DNA of 64,000 nt from Aquabacter cavernae (GCF_003993795.1 NZ_RWKV01000008.1:124001-188000), one strand, 5' to 3'. Positions 16,080-26,091 are shown, counted from the stretch's first letter. Notes: generated by a model from the letters alone, not told the origin. Translations and numbers: made by a program.

Positions 16080-18057
16080 GGCGGGCGTCTCCGCGCTGGA
16101 GCAGGAAGATGAGATAGGGCCCGCCGATGAGGGCGGCGAAGAAGCCCACGGGGATCTGGTAGGGGAAGGCGATGGTGCGCCCCAGCCAGTCCGCCAGCAT
16201 CAACAGGTCCGCGCCGATGACGGCGGAGGCGAACAGGAAGGCGACGCCGCCTCCGAACCCAAGCAGGCGGGCGATATGCGGCCCCAGCAGGCCCACGAGG
16301 CTGAGCGGCCCCACGAAGAAGGCGGCGATGGCGGTCATGAGCGCCGCCAGAAGCGAGAGGGTCAGCCGCCCGCCCACCACCGGCACGCCCAGCGCCCGGC
16401 TCACGGGCGTGCCCAAAGGCAGGATGGCGAGCCAGCGAGCCAGCAGCGGCAGCGGTGCGAGCAGCAGGAGCGTGGCGCCCGCCAGCAGCAGCGCCTCCAG
16501 GCCGCCCACCCGGTCCGTGGAGCCGGCGAGCCAGCCCAGCAGCAGGAAGGTGTTCCAGCCGCCCGCCGCGAACACGGCGGACAGGATGGCAAGGCACAGG
16601 CAGCCCAAGGCGACGCCCGCCAGCAGCATGCGTTCCGGCCCGAAGCCGGTGCGCGCGCCCATGAGCAGGATGAAGACCAGCGCCCCCAGCGCCCCGGCCG
16701 CGCTGCCCGCCATGAGCAGGAGCGTTCCGGGCGTGTCCACCAGCAGGATGACCACGGCGATGCCGACGCCTGCGCCCGCGGCCACGCCCAGCACTTCAGG
16801 ACCCGCCAGGGGATTGCCCGTGAGGCGCTGCATGAGCGCCCCCGCCGCGCCGAGCAGGGCGCCCGCCGCCGCCGCCGCCAGGGTGCGGGGCGCGCGGAAA
16901 GGGAGGAGATCGGCGAACAGGTCGCCCTGCGCCAGCAGCCAGCCTTGCCCGTTGCGGCCGAGGGTGAGCGTGACGAGCCCGATGAGGAGGCCGCCCGCCA
17001 GCAACATCACCACCATGCGCCAGGGATGGGCGCGGCGCGGGGTGGTCGCGCGGAGCATCGCCTGGGGCGGGGTTGTGGTCTTCACGCGCGGCAGCAGCCA
17101 GAGCAGCAGCGGCCCGCCCAGAAGGCCCACGGCGGCGCCGGTGGGGATCAGGTCTCCGCTGCTTCCCGCGCTCACCTGGATGAGGCTGTCGGCGATGGAG
17201 AGCAAGAGCGCCCCCACCAGGGGCGCGCGCCAGAGGATTTGCGACGGGGTGCGGGCGCCGGAGATGCGGGCAAGGGCGGGCGCGGCGAGGCCCACGAAGC
17301 CGATGATGCCCACCTGGGCGATGACGCTGGCGGCCAGCCACACGGCCAGCGCGATCACCAGCACCCGCACCGCCACCAGGGCGACGCCGAGGCTGCGCGC
17401 GCTCGCATCGTCCACGGCCAGCAATGTCAGGGGGCGCATGAGCGCCGCCGCCGCGAGGGCGCCCAGCGCAAGGCGGGTTCCGATGACGATGGCGCCGTCC
17501 CAGCTCTGCTGGTGCAGCGATCCCGCGCCCCAGATGAAGACGGAGAGCACATATTCCCCGCGCGCCAGGATGAGCGCGGTGGAGGCGGCGGCGGCCATGA
17601 GCGAGATGGTCATGCCCGCCACTACCACGGAGACCGGCTCCAGCTTGCGCCGCCAGCTCATGGCGATGACGAGGCCCACCGCCGCCGCCCCGCCCGCGAA
17701 GGCCACGCCCTCCCGCGACCAGGCGAGAAGGCCCGGCGCGGCCACGAGGCAGACGGTGAGCGCCAATTGCGCGCCCGACGCGATGCCCAGCGTGGACGGG
17801 TCCGCGATGGGATTGCGCAGCACCCGCTGGAGCAGCGCGCCCGACAGGCCGAGGGCGGCTCCGGCGAGGAGCGCGGTGGCGATGCGCGGCAGCGCGCTGT
17901 GCCAGAGCAGAGCCTCCTGCAGCCGCCGCACGGTCTCCGGGTCGCCGGGCAGATCGGGCCGCCGCAGCAAGGCGGCGAGGATGAGCAGGCCCGCCAGCGC
18001 GCACAGGCCGAGCCATGTCCAGGCGACGCGGCGGCGCCCTCCGGTGGCGAGAACCAT
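16072..18057 (-). CDS. fhuB: Ferric hydroxamate ABC transporter permease, fused double-length FhuB
   Basis: The 661-residue polytopic protein consists of two homologous FecCD-type halves: the first contains GALLQRVLRNPIADPSTLGI and the second GALMQRLTGNPLAGPEVLGV, the repeated loop that contacts the ATPase. Single-chain double permeases of this kind are characteristic of FhuB, which moves ferric hydroxamate siderophores across the inner membrane with FhuC. ATG 18057 follows the fhuD stop by one base; an in-frame TTG at 18066 is an alternative. Part of an fhuA-C-D-B order identical to that of enteric bacteria. Confidence 0.93.
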   Translation of the reverse strand: MVLATGGRRRVAWTWLGLCALAGLLILAALLRRPDLPGDPETVRRLQEALLWHSALPRIATALLAGAALGLSGALLQRVLRNPIADPSTLGIASGAQLALTVCLVAAPGLLAWSREGVAFAGGAAAVGLVIAMSWRRKLEPVSVVVAGMTISLMAAAASTALILARGEYVLSVFIWGAGSLHQQSWDGAIVIGTRLALGALAAAALMRPLTLLAVDDASARSLGVALVAVRVLVIALAVWLAASVIAQVGIIGFVGLAAPALARISGARTPSQILWRAPLVGALLLSIADSLIQVSAGSSGDLIPTGAAVGLLGGPLLLWLLPRVKTTTPPQAMLRATTPRRAHPWRMVVMLLAGGLLIGLVTLTLGRNGQGWLLAQGDLFADLLPFRAPRTLAAAAAGALLGAAGALMQRLTGNPLAGPEVLGVAAGAGVGIAVVILLVDTPGTLLLMAGSAAGALGALVFILLMGARTGFGPERMLLAGVALGCLCLAILSAVFAAGGWNTFLLLGWLAGSTDRVGGLEALLLAGATLLLLAPLPLLARWLAILPLGTPVSRALGVPVVGGRLTLSLLAALMTAIAAFFVGPLSLVGLLGPHIARLLGFGGGVAFLFASAVIGADLLMLADWLGRTIAFPYQIPVGFFAALIGGPYLIFLLQRGDARHG

Positions 18058-18058
18058 C

Positions 18059-18949
18059 TCAGCCAAGGGCGTTTCCTCCCGGCGTGAGGAGGGCGGCGGT
18101 CAGCAGCCGCGCGAAGCGGGTGGCGGTGGGCAGGCCGCCGAACGGATTCATGGAGCCGAGCAGGTAGGTCCGCCGGTCGCGCACATTGGGCAGCGCCTGC
18201 CAGAGCGCGCTGCCGGGCAGCAGGCGCCGCGCGTCGGGCGGAACGGGGGGCAGGATGATGAGGTCGGCATCCGGGAAGCGGGCCAGCGTCTCCAGGCCGA
18301 TGGGGGCGGAGGCGGAATAGGAGGTGTTCTGCGTCCAGGCATTGTCCAGCCCGAGGCGTGTCAGCACCTCGCCGAACATGCTGTCGGGGCCGAACACGCG
18401 GAAGTGCCGGGGATCGCCCAGATTGATGACGAGCACGGGCCGCCGGGGGCGGGCGGCGAGGTCCGCGCGGCAGCGCTCCAGGGTCGCCAGCGTCTGCCGG
18501 ATCAGCGGTTCGGCGGCTTCCGGCCGCCCGACGGCGGTCGCGAGGCCGTGGGCGGCCTCCTCGGCGCGGGTGAAGGGTCGCCCGCCCCGCGCATAGATGG
18601 ACAAGGTCTCCACCGGGGCGATGAGCCGGAGCTTGGGGTCGATCTGCGTATAGAAGGCAGAGTTGAAGATGATGTCCGGCCGCGCCATGCGCAGGGCCTC
18701 GAAATTGGGCATGCCGCGCAGGCCGAGATCCACCACGGAGGCGGGCACTTCGGGCTCCACCGCCACGGCGCGGAACAGCACCAGCTCGGCGGCGGCCACC
18801 GGCACGATGGACATGGCCAGCAGGGTTTCCAGCAGCGCCCAGTCGATGACGGCGACGCGCGGCAGGGCCGCCGCCCGCGCCACGGTGCCCGGCGCCGCGC
18901 ACGCGGCAAGGCCGAAGGCAAGCATGGTGCGGCGGGAGAGGGCGCTCAC
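18059..18949 (-). CDS. fhuD: Periplasmic ferric siderophore-binding protein (FhuD-like)
   Basis: From a GTG at 18949 the product is 296 residues, beginning SALSRRTMLAFGLAACAAPG, a twin-arginine-like signal peptide as known for FhuD. The mature part has the helical-backbone binding-protein pattern: RVAVIDWALLETLLAM, MARPDIIFNSAFY and LETLARFPDADLIILPP. It would carry the ferric siderophore from the TonB receptor to FhuB. The GTG overlaps the fhuC stop (GTGA) and no upstream ATG in this frame gives a sensible leader. The receptor and SIP in the same operon support a hydroxamate siderophore, but the ligand is not proven. Confidence 0.88.
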   Translation of the reverse strand: MSALSRRTMLAFGLAACAAPGTVARAAALPRVAVIDWALLETLLAMSIVPVAAAELVLFRAVAVEPEVPASVVDLGLRGMPNFEALRMARPDIIFNSAFYTQIDPKLRLIAPVETLSIYARGGRPFTRAEEAAHGLATAVGRPEAAEPLIRQTLATLERCRADLAARPRRPVLVINLGDPRHFRVFGPDSMFGEVLTRLGLDNAWTQNTSYSASAPIGLETLARFPDADLIILPPVPPDARRLLPGSALWQALPNVRDRRTYLLGSMNPFGGLPTATRFARLLTAALLTPGGNALG

Positions 18950-19749
18950 AGAACGTAGCCCAATGGCGCCCCGCTCACGGGGTGGGGCATCACGCCCATG
19001 GGCACGCCATAGATGGCATGAAGGGTTTCGGGGGTGAGGATGTCCGTGCAGGCGCCCTGCGCCACGAGGCGCCCGCCGCGCAGCGCCACGAGGTCGTCGC
19101 AGGTGCGGGCGGCGAGGTTGATGTCGTGCAGAACCACGATCACCGCCATGCCGCTGCCCGCGAGGGTGAGGTCGCGGACGATGTCGAGCACTTCCATCTG
19201 GTGGGCGATGTCGAGGGCGGAGGTGGGCTCGTCCAGCAGCAGGCAGTCGGCATCCTGGGCCAGCATGACGGCCAGCCATGCCCTCTGGCGCTCGCCGCCG
19301 GAGAGATTGTCCACCTGCCGGTGCTCGAAGGCGGAAAGGCCGGTGCGGCGGATGGCGCCGTCAACGGCGGCGCGGTCCTCGTCGCCGAAGCGGCCCAGGG
19401 CGCCGTGCCAGGGATAGCGGCCGAGCGCCACCAGCTCGCGCACGCTCAGCCCGTCCGCCGCCGGGGTGAATTGCGGCATATAGGCGACCTTGCGGGCAAA
19501 GGCCCGCCCGCGCCATTCGGGGAGCGGGCGGCCTTCAAGGCGCACCGAGCCCGCGCTGGGTGCGAGCTGGCGGGCGAGCACCTTCAGGAGCGTGCTCTTG
19601 CCCGAGCCGTTGGGGCCGATGAGCCCATGGACCTTGCCGCGGGCCAAAGACAGGCTGAGGGGAGCCAGGATTTCCCGCTCCCCCGCCTTCATCATCAGCC
19701 CGTCAATCTCCCAGAGCGGCCTTTCGGCCGCGCCGTTTTCGTCCTGCAT
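18946..19749 (-). CDS. fhuC: Siderophore ABC transporter ATPase (FhuC-like)
   Basis: 267 residues from the ATG at 19749: Walker A GPNGSGKSTLLK, Q-loop AYMPQ, signature LSGGERQRAWLAVMLAQ, Walker B DCLLLDEPTSALDIAHQ and the H-loop VLHDINLA. This is the FepC/FhuC type of iron-siderophore ATPase. The start overlaps the stop of the TonB receptor gene (ATGGTGATG region); an ATG two codons upstream (19755) is equally possible. It energises FhuB. Confidence 0.93.
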   Translation of the reverse strand: MQDENGAAERPLWEIDGLMMKAGEREILAPLSLSLARGKVHGLIGPNGSGKSTLLKVLARQLAPSAGSVRLEGRPLPEWRGRAFARKVAYMPQFTPAADGLSVRELVALGRYPWHGALGRFGDEDRAAVDGAIRRTGLSAFEHRQVDNLSGGERQRAWLAVMLAQDADCLLLDEPTSALDIAHQMEVLDIVRDLTLAGSGMAVIVVLHDINLAARTCDDLVALRGGRLVAQGACTDILTPETLHAIYGVPMGVMPHPVSGAPLGYVL

Positions 19750-21884
19750 CACCATTTGTACGTGATCTGCGCCACCGCGGTGCGGCCATCGCCATAATAG
19801 CAGCCGAAGAAGCCGCAGCTCGACACATAGGTTTCGTTGGCGATGTTGTTGATGTTGATCTGGGCCTTGAATGGCCCGCGCTCGTAATGGACGGCGGCAT
19901 CGAACAGGGTGTTGGAACCCAGGAGGATGTCGTTGTTGTCCAGCGCGTAGCGCTCGCCCACATAGCGCACGCCGCCGCCGAAGCCGAAGCCGGTCCACGC
20001 GCCGGTCTTGATGGTGTAGTCGAGCCAGAGGTTGGCCATGTTCTCCGGCACGTTGGCGGGCCGGTTTCCGGCATTCAGGCCCTGCGTGATCTCGGCATTC
20101 ATGTAGGTGTAGTTGGCGATGAGGTTCAGGCCCTCCGCGAGGCTCGCCGTTCCGGAGAGTTCGAGGCCCTGGACATGCACTTCGCCGTTCTGGGTGTCGT
20201 AGCTGATGCCGCCGATGAGCTGGCTGGAGAGCACGTTGCTCTGGCGGATGTCGTAGATGGCCGCCGTGAAGAAGCCGTTCCAGCCCACCGGCTGGTACTT
20301 CACGCCAAGCTCATACTGCTCGCCCTTGGAGGGCTGGAACGGCGCGCCGCCCAAAGCGGTGGGCATGTTGCCGATGACCGGCTCGAACGAGGTCGAGTAG
20401 CTGAAATAGGGCGCGATGCCGTTGTCGAACAGATAGGTGAGGCCCACGCGGCCGGTGAGCGCGCTGTCGTCCTGGTCCTGCTCGGTGGTGGCGAAATTGG
20501 TGACGGTGGTGGAATCCGTCGTCGCCCAGTCCTGCCGCAGGCCCAAAGTGAGCAGCCACTTGCCGTAGCGGATCTGGTCCTGCGCATAGATGCCGGTCTG
20601 GCTGATATTGCCGTCCACCGACGACAGGTACCAGGGAACGTTGATGATCGGCTGGTTGTAGATCGGATTGATCATGCTCAGCGACGGCGCGTAGCCGAAC
20701 TGCGTCAGGTTGTTCTCCGAATAGCGCCGGTAATCGAGGCCGAGCAGCAGCTTGTGGGTGAGCGCGCCGGTCTGGAAGTCACCCTGGATCTGGGTGTCGA
20801 TGGTGATGGTGTTCTGGTCCTCGCTGTTCACGTTGGACCCGCGATTGGCGATGCTGGGATTGCTCGCGTCGAGGCCGGTGAAGTAGAGGTTGGTGTAATC
20901 CCAGTCCATCATCGTGTAGCGGGCGTTCTGGCGCACCTGCCACATGTCGTTGAACTTGTGCTGGAACTCGTAGCCGATATTGGTCAGCGTGCGGGTGGAA
21001 TCGTCGTAGGACGGATCGCCCAGGAACAGGTTGGTGGACAACAGGTTCTTCAGCGGGCCCACGGTATATTGCTGGGGCAGGCCCACCGGCGTGCCGGCTT
21101 CGTCGCGCTGGATGCTGGCGAGCACCGTGAAGGACGTGTCGTCGCTGGGCTTCCAGGTGAAGGTGGGGGCGAGGAAGTAGCGGTTGTCGTCCACATAGTC
21201 GGTCTGCGTGCCGCTCTGGCGCGCAAGGCCGGTGAAGCGGTAGGACAGGTCGCTACCGATGAGGCCGCCCACGTCGAACGCGGCCGAGTAGCGATCGAAC
21301 GTGCCGATCTCGCCCTGCACCTCGCCGAAAGTGGTGAAGGTGGCGCGCTTGCTCACCATGTCGATGAGGCCGCCGGGATTGCCCTGGCCGTAAAGCACCG
21401 AGGCCGGGCCGCGCAGCACGTCGATGCGCTCCAGGCCGTACTGCTCGATGGACACCGAGCCGTTGGTGCGCATCAGCTTCAGGCCGTTGAGATACTGGCT
21501 GTTGGCGGAAGAGAAGCCGCGGATGATGGGGGCGTCGAAGCGCGGGTCCACGCCGAAGGGCTGGCCGAGGACGCCGGCGCTGTATTCCAGCGCCTGTCCC
21601 ACATTCTGCACGCCGCGCGCATCCATCTGGTCGCGCGTCACCACGGAGATGGACTGGGGCACCTCGATGAGGGGGGTGTCGGTCTTGGTTCCCGTCAGGG
21701 TCTGGCGCGCCACATAGCCCTGGACGGGACCGGTGGGCGATTCATGGGTAGTCTGGACGGTGATCTGGTCCAGCTCCACCGCCGTCGCCTGCTGGGCGCG
21801 TGCCGCCTGCGGCACCGCAAGCACCGCGCACGCGGCACTGCCAAGTAAGAAAGAACGCAGTTGCGTCCCAGAGCGTCCAGTCAT
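19749..21884 (-). CDS. TonB-dependent ferric siderophore receptor
   Basis: The 711-residue outer-membrane receptor has a signal peptide ending ARAQQ, a plug domain with IEVPQSISVVTRDQMDARG and IRGFSSANSQYLNGL, the RIDVLRGPASVLYGQGNPGG motif and a beta-barrel ending in an aromatic residue (AQITYKW). This is the siderophore-receptor branch that includes FhuA and FoxA. It is the first gene of the operon and is followed without gap by fhuC. A divergent AraC-type regulator lies upstream, a common arrangement for receptors induced by their own siderophore. Confidence 0.93.
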   Translation of the reverse strand: MTGRSGTQLRSFLLGSAACAVLAVPQAARAQQATAVELDQITVQTTHESPTGPVQGYVARQTLTGTKTDTPLIEVPQSISVVTRDQMDARGVQNVGQALEYSAGVLGQPFGVDPRFDAPIIRGFSSANSQYLNGLKLMRTNGSVSIEQYGLERIDVLRGPASVLYGQGNPGGLIDMVSKRATFTTFGEVQGEIGTFDRYSAAFDVGGLIGSDLSYRFTGLARQSGTQTDYVDDNRYFLAPTFTWKPSDDTSFTVLASIQRDEAGTPVGLPQQYTVGPLKNLLSTNLFLGDPSYDDSTRTLTNIGYEFQHKFNDMWQVRQNARYTMMDWDYTNLYFTGLDASNPSIANRGSNVNSEDQNTITIDTQIQGDFQTGALTHKLLLGLDYRRYSENNLTQFGYAPSLSMINPIYNQPIINVPWYLSSVDGNISQTGIYAQDQIRYGKWLLTLGLRQDWATTDSTTVTNFATTEQDQDDSALTGRVGLTYLFDNGIAPYFSYSTSFEPVIGNMPTALGGAPFQPSKGEQYELGVKYQPVGWNGFFTAAIYDIRQSNVLSSQLIGGISYDTQNGEVHVQGLELSGTASLAEGLNLIANYTYMNAEITQGLNAGNRPANVPENMANLWLDYTIKTGAWTGFGFGGGVRYVGERYALDNNDILLGSNTLFDAAVHYERGPFKAQININNIANETYVSSCGFFGCYYGDGRTAVAQITYKW

Positions 21885-22163
21885 TCCAGCATCCTTGCGC
21901 CGAAGTTCGTAGTTAAGAACTATTCAAAGTTTACGATTCTGATCGCAGGATCAGGCTTCGGGGTCTCTTAGCAATGGCATCTAGCTACGGATTGTTCGTT
22001 CCTCTTGCGCTTTGACGATTTTTGGCCTGATATCGCGGAATGTTCACGACGAGAAGTGAGAACAGCGTCTTTTCGTCGAACTTCAAAGTCATTCAAAACT
22101 ACTGATGGTCGGCCGGGCGCAATGCGCGGGGTCGCCCGAAGATCAGCGGGACACCGGCCGCCC
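21885..22163. promoter_or_regulatory. Divergent control region of the siderophore operon and its AraC regulator
   Basis: About 280 bases without a convincing gene (an in-frame extension of the AraC ORF to 22005 is possible but unlike the family). It is less GC-rich than its surroundings around 21900–22110 and contains GTAGTTAAGAACTATTCAAAG, quoted here as GTTAAGAAC and TATTCAAAG. I could not identify a convincing Fur, Irr or RirA box by eye. Confidence 0.4.
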
Positions 22164-23045
22164 ATGGCGTTTCAACCGCGCATGACATCCGCCATCGAAG
22201 GCATCACGCTGCTGGACGATCTGCGCTGGCGGCGCTGGAACGGCGTGGTGGCCGATGTCTGGCATGTGCTGTGCGAGCCGGGCGCGCGGGGGGAATATGT
22301 CTCCCGCGATGCCCGCCTGTTCGTGATGCTGGAGCGCGAGCAGGGCTTCACCCATCTGCGCCTCTCGCCCCAGGGCCGCGATTTGCCCGCCACCCGCGCG
22401 CCTCTGCATATGAGCTATGTGCCCGCCGACATGCCGCTCTGGTCGCGCATCGAGGAGGGCGGCGCGCTGCGCCATCTGGACCTGCATTTCGACGTGGCGA
22501 CATTGTCCGAGCGCCTGGGCGAGGAACTGGACCCCGCGCGCCTGGAGCGTCCGCGCCTCGGCTTCACGGACGAGCGCATCCACGGCCTTGCCCGGCTGAT
22601 CGCGCAGGAATGCGTGGGACCGGACGCCCGCCACGATCTCTATGGCGACAGCCTCGTCATGGCGCTGTTCATCGACCTGATGCAGCTGGCCCGCCGCGCG
22701 GCCCCCCGCCGCACGGCGCTGTCGGCGCGGCAGGTGCGGCGCGTGACCGCCTTCATCGAGGACAATTGCCTGCGCAACATCCGCCTGCAGGAGTTGGCGG
22801 ATCTCACCGACCTGTCGCAATCCTATTTCAGCCACGCCTTCAAGGCGGCCACCGGGGTGCCGCCCTATCAGTGGCACATGAAGGCGCGCATGCGGCGGGT
22901 GGAGGAGATGCTCACCGATCCCGCTCTGCCGCTGACCCAGATCGCGGTGGATTCAGGCTTCGCCGACCAGGCGCACTTCACCCGCGTGTTCCGCCGCTTC
23001 TTCGGCCTCACCCCCGCCGCCTGGCGCCGGGAACGGCGCGGCTGA
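22164..23045 (+). CDS. AraC-family transcriptional regulator of the siderophore operon
   Basis: From ATG 22164 the protein has 293 residues, with a C-terminal AraC DNA-binding domain: LQELADLTDLSQSYFSHAFK and ITQ-type second helix IAVDSGFADQAHFTRVFRR, ending FGLTPAAWRRERRG. The N-terminal domain is an effector-binding region of unknown ligand. Such regulators next to TonB receptor genes typically activate them when the ferric siderophore enters the cell. An upstream in-frame start at 22005 would add 53 low-quality residues that overlap the divergent promoter, so the later start was chosen. Confidence 0.88.
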   Translation: MAFQPRMTSAIEGITLLDDLRWRRWNGVVADVWHVLCEPGARGEYVSRDARLFVMLEREQGFTHLRLSPQGRDLPATRAPLHMSYVPADMPLWSRIEEGGALRHLDLHFDVATLSERLGEELDPARLERPRLGFTDERIHGLARLIAQECVGPDARHDLYGDSLVMALFIDLMQLARRAAPRRTALSARQVRRVTAFIEDNCLRNIRLQELADLTDLSQSYFSHAFKAATGVPPYQWHMKARMRRVEEMLTDPALPLTQIAVDSGFADQAHFTRVFRRFFGLTPAAWRRERRG

Positions 23046-23051
23046 GGGGCC

Positions 23052-24419
23052 TCACCGGCCGCCGGCACCCTTCGCGCCCAGCTCGCGGAACGGGCGGCCG
23101 GAGCGCAGATGCGCCTCGATCTCCTCCAGCTCCACGCCGCTGGTCTCGGGCACATAGCGCCAGGTGAAATAGAGGCCGATGACGCACACCAGCGCATAGA
23201 CCCCGAACACGCCCGACAGGCCGATCGTGTGCATGAGGCTGGGGAAAGAGAAGACCACCAGGAAGTTCATGCCCCAATTGGCCACCGACGCGACGCTCAT
23301 GCCCAGCGCACGCACCTTCGGGGGAAAGATCTCCGACATCATCACCCACGGCAGCGGGCCGACGCTGGCGGCGAACGCGCCGATATAGACCACGAGCCCG
23401 ATGATGGAGACGAGGTCGAGCCAGGCGATGTCCGTTGCCGCCCCGATCGCGATGGCGGCAAGGCTCACGGCGGTGCCGGCGAAGCCGATGAACAGCAGCG
23501 GCCGCCGCCCGAGCCGGTCGATGAGCGCCATGCCCACGAAGGTCATGAGCACGTTGACGACGCCGATGCCCATGGTGGCGAGCAATTGCACGGAATGGGA
23601 ATCGAAGCCGGATTCCTTGAACACCGTGGGCGCGAAATAGATGACCGCGTTGATGCCACTGAGCTGCTGGAGCACGAACAGGCCGACGCCCACGATGAGG
23701 GCGGGGCGCACCGTGGGGGTGAGCAGTTCCGCCCACCCCGCCCGCCGCGCCGGTCCCTCCGCCGCCTGCTGGATGGCGGCAAGCTCGCTCTCCACCTCGG
23801 GAGCCGTGGGCGCGATGCCGCGCACCTTGGCGATCACCGCGCGGGCTTCGCGCGTGCGGCCCTTGGAGACCAGCCAGCGGGGCGTGTCGGTCATGACGAA
23901 GATGCCGACGAACAGCGCGATGCCGGGCAGGGCGCCCATGACGAACATGGTGCGCCAGGATTCGGCGAACACATAGCCCACCAGATAGGCGCCCACGATG
24001 CCCAGCGTGATGGCGAGCTGGTAGATGGAGACCAGCATGCCGCGCTTCTCGGCCGGGGCATTCTCGGAAATATAGAGGGGCGCCACGATGGCGGCGACGC
24101 CGATGGCGAAGCCGAGCACGAGGCGCGCCAGGATCAGCACCAGCGTGTCCGGCGCCATGGCCGCGAGGACCGCGCCCACCACGAACAGGGCGCCCGCGAA
24201 CAGCAGCGAGGCGCGCCGCCCGAGGCTTTCAGCGATCCGCCCGGCGATGATGGAGCCGAACAGCGCGCCCAGCGGCACCGCCGCCGTGACCACGCCCTCC
24301 ATGACCGGGGCGATGCCGAATTGCGGCCGCAGGAGATAGAGCGCGCCGGCAATGACGCCTTCGTCGAAGCCGAACAGAAAGCCGGCCATGCCCGCGATGG
24401 CGGCAACCAGATAGATCAT
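23052..24419 (-). CDS. MFS sugar porter (sugar:H+ symporter family)
   Basis: 455 residues with twelve predicted membrane segments and the sugar-porter signatures: GFLFGFDEGVIAGAL in helix 1, GRRASLLFAG in loop 2–3, DTPRWLVSKGR after helix 6, QQLSGINAVIYFAPTVF in helix 7 and YVPETSGVELEEIE at the C-terminus. Related proteins import xylose, galactose, arabinose or inositol with protons; the substrate here cannot be read from sequence. Start chosen at the ATG opening the first membrane segment; the in-frame upstream start at 24551 adds 44 residues lacking family resemblance. It is convergent with the AraC gene, seven bases apart. Confidence 0.92.
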   Translation of the reverse strand: MIYLVAAIAGMAGFLFGFDEGVIAGALYLLRPQFGIAPVMEGVVTAAVPLGALFGSIIAGRIAESLGRRASLLFAGALFVVGAVLAAMAPDTLVLILARLVLGFAIGVAAIVAPLYISENAPAEKRGMLVSIYQLAITLGIVGAYLVGYVFAESWRTMFVMGALPGIALFVGIFVMTDTPRWLVSKGRTREARAVIAKVRGIAPTAPEVESELAAIQQAAEGPARRAGWAELLTPTVRPALIVGVGLFVLQQLSGINAVIYFAPTVFKESGFDSHSVQLLATMGIGVVNVLMTFVGMALIDRLGRRPLLFIGFAGTAVSLAAIAIGAATDIAWLDLVSIIGLVVYIGAFAASVGPLPWVMMSEIFPPKVRALGMSVASVANWGMNFLVVFSFPSLMHTIGLSGVFGVYALVCVIGLYFTWRYVPETSGVELEEIEAHLRSGRPFRELGAKGAGGR

Positions 24420-24645
24420 GCCCCGACCCCCCCAACCATTTTGGCGCGCAGTTCCCGCGCGTTTTCCCCTGGCGCGATCATCCATGGCGGGCGCGCGGGG
24501 ACAGTGCGTTCCAGCAAACAGATAGAGGGTTTCCATGACGGCGTGAAACACTCAAACGCGCGTATCCAACGGGCAGATGCGGACGCTTCGCAGACCGGGC
24601 GAACGTGGTTTAATGCGCGCCCCGCCACGGTGACCCTTCGCCCGC

Positions 24646-26091
24646 ATGCATGATTCCGCAATTCTCGCCTGGATGCTGTTCTTCGCCCAGGCGTTCATCC
24701 AGCTTCTCTTCATGGTGCGCGCCGTGCTGCGCCCGCATCGGGAGCCCGCCGCCCGCTTCGCCTGGGTGCTGGTGATCGCGCTGGTGCCGGTGGTGGGCGT
24801 GGTCGCCTATGTGCTGTTCGGCGAGATCAATCTGGGGCGGAACCGGCTCGCCAGCCTGAGGGCCGCCTTGGCCAAGCTGCCGCGCGCGGACGAGGTGGCC
24901 GGCCCCTCCGCCGAAGCCGCGCTGCCGGACCGCTTCGTGCCGCTGTTCCGCGTGGGCCAGTCGGTGAGTTATTTCGCGCCGGTGGCGGGCAACCGGGCGA
25001 CGCTCATGCCGGATTCCGCCGCCGCCATCGACGCCATGGTGGCGGACATCGACGCGGCGCGGGAGAGCGTCCATGTGCTCTTCTATATCTGGCTCGGCGA
25101 CGGCAGCGGCCTGAAGGTGGCGGACGCCCTGCGGCGGGCGGCGGCGCGCGGCGTCACCTGCCGGGCCATGGCGGATGATGTGGGCTCGCGCGCCTTCATC
25201 CGCTCCCCCCACTGGCGGGACCTGGAGAAGAGCGGCGTGAAGGTGGCCGCCTCCCTGCCCGTGGGCAATCCGCTCATGCGTCCCTTCAAGGGGCGCATCG
25301 ACATGCGCAACCACCGCAAGATCGTGGTCATCGACAATGCCATCACCTATTGCGGCAGCCAGAATTGCGCCGATGCCGCCTTCGCGGTGAAGGCCCGCTT
25401 CGCGCCCTGGGTGGATATCATGGCCCGGTTCGAGGGGCCGGTGGTGCGTCAGAACCAGCATGTGTTCGCCAGCAACTGGATGGCGCAGGTGAATGAGGAT
25501 CTCGGCCCGCTGCTCGCCCAGCCGCTTGCGCCCGCAGGCCCCGGCTTCATCGCCCAGGTGGTCGCCACGGGGGCGGCGGTGCGCTACTCGGCCATGCCGG
25601 AGACCTTCGTCTCCCTCATGAATGCCGCGCGGCGCGAACTGGTGATCACCACGCCTTATTACGTGCCCGACGAACCCCTCCAGGCGGCCCTGTGCGCCAG
25701 CGCGCGGCGCGGGGTGAACACCACCATCATCTTTCCCAAGCGCAACGATTCCTGGATCGTGGCGGCGGCGAGCCGCAGCTATTACGCGGAATTGCTGGAG
25801 GCGGGGGTGCAGATCCACGAATATGTGGGCGGCCTGCTGCACGCCAAGACGCTGACCCTGGACGGCGCGATGACGCTGATCGGCTCGGCCAATATCGACC
25901 GGCGCAGTTTCGAGCTGAACGCGGAGAACAACATTCTCCTGCACGACGCCGAATTCACGGACGCGGTGCGCGCCCGCCAGCAGGTGTTCCTGGAGGCTTC
26001 CCAGCCGGTGACGCGCCCGCAGGTGGCCGCCTATAGCCGCTGGCGCCGTCTCCTCAACAATTCCATCGCCATGCTGGGCCCGGTTCTCTAG
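24646..26091 (+). CDS. cls: Cardiolipin synthase (phospholipase D superfamily)
   Basis: The 481-residue protein has two N-terminal membrane segments (about 5–25 and 35–57) and two PLD HKD motifs: HRKIVVIDNAITYCGSQN and HAKTLTLDGAMTLIGSAN, each with the His-x-Lys-x4-Asp catalytic set. It joins two phosphatidylglycerol molecules to cardiolipin at the inner membrane. Length and domain order match bacterial ClsA. It is divergent from the sugar porter across a 226-base spacer in which I see no other gene. Confidence 0.94.
   Translation: MHDSAILAWMLFFAQAFIQLLFMVRAVLRPHREPAARFAWVLVIALVPVVGVVAYVLFGEINLGRNRLASLRAALAKLPRADEVAGPSAEAALPDRFVPLFRVGQSVSYFAPVAGNRATLMPDSAAAIDAMVADIDAARESVHVLFYIWLGDGSGLKVADALRRAAARGVTCRAMADDVGSRAFIRSPHWRDLEKSGVKVAASLPVGNPLMRPFKGRIDMRNHRKIVVIDNAITYCGSQNCADAAFAVKARFAPWVDIMARFEGPVVRQNQHVFASNWMAQVNEDLGPLLAQPLAPAGPGFIAQVVATGAAVRYSAMPETFVSLMNAARRELVITTPYYVPDEPLQAALCASARRGVNTTIIFPKRNDSWIVAAASRSYYAELLEAGVQIHEYVGGLLHAKTLTLDGAMTLIGSANIDRRSFELNAENNILLHDAEFTDAVRARQQVFLEASQPVTRPQVAAYSRWRRLLNNSIAMLGPVL

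Noticed and set aside
16172-18958. A 928-codon open frame on the plus strand opposite fhuB and fhuD
   Set aside because: It is antisense to genes with clear FhuB and FhuD motifs, has biased Ala/Arg/Pro/Ser composition and no domain signature. Long antisense frames are expected in DNA of this GC content; the same applies to those at 7785–9791, 19887–21848, 23109–24653 and 34914–37256.
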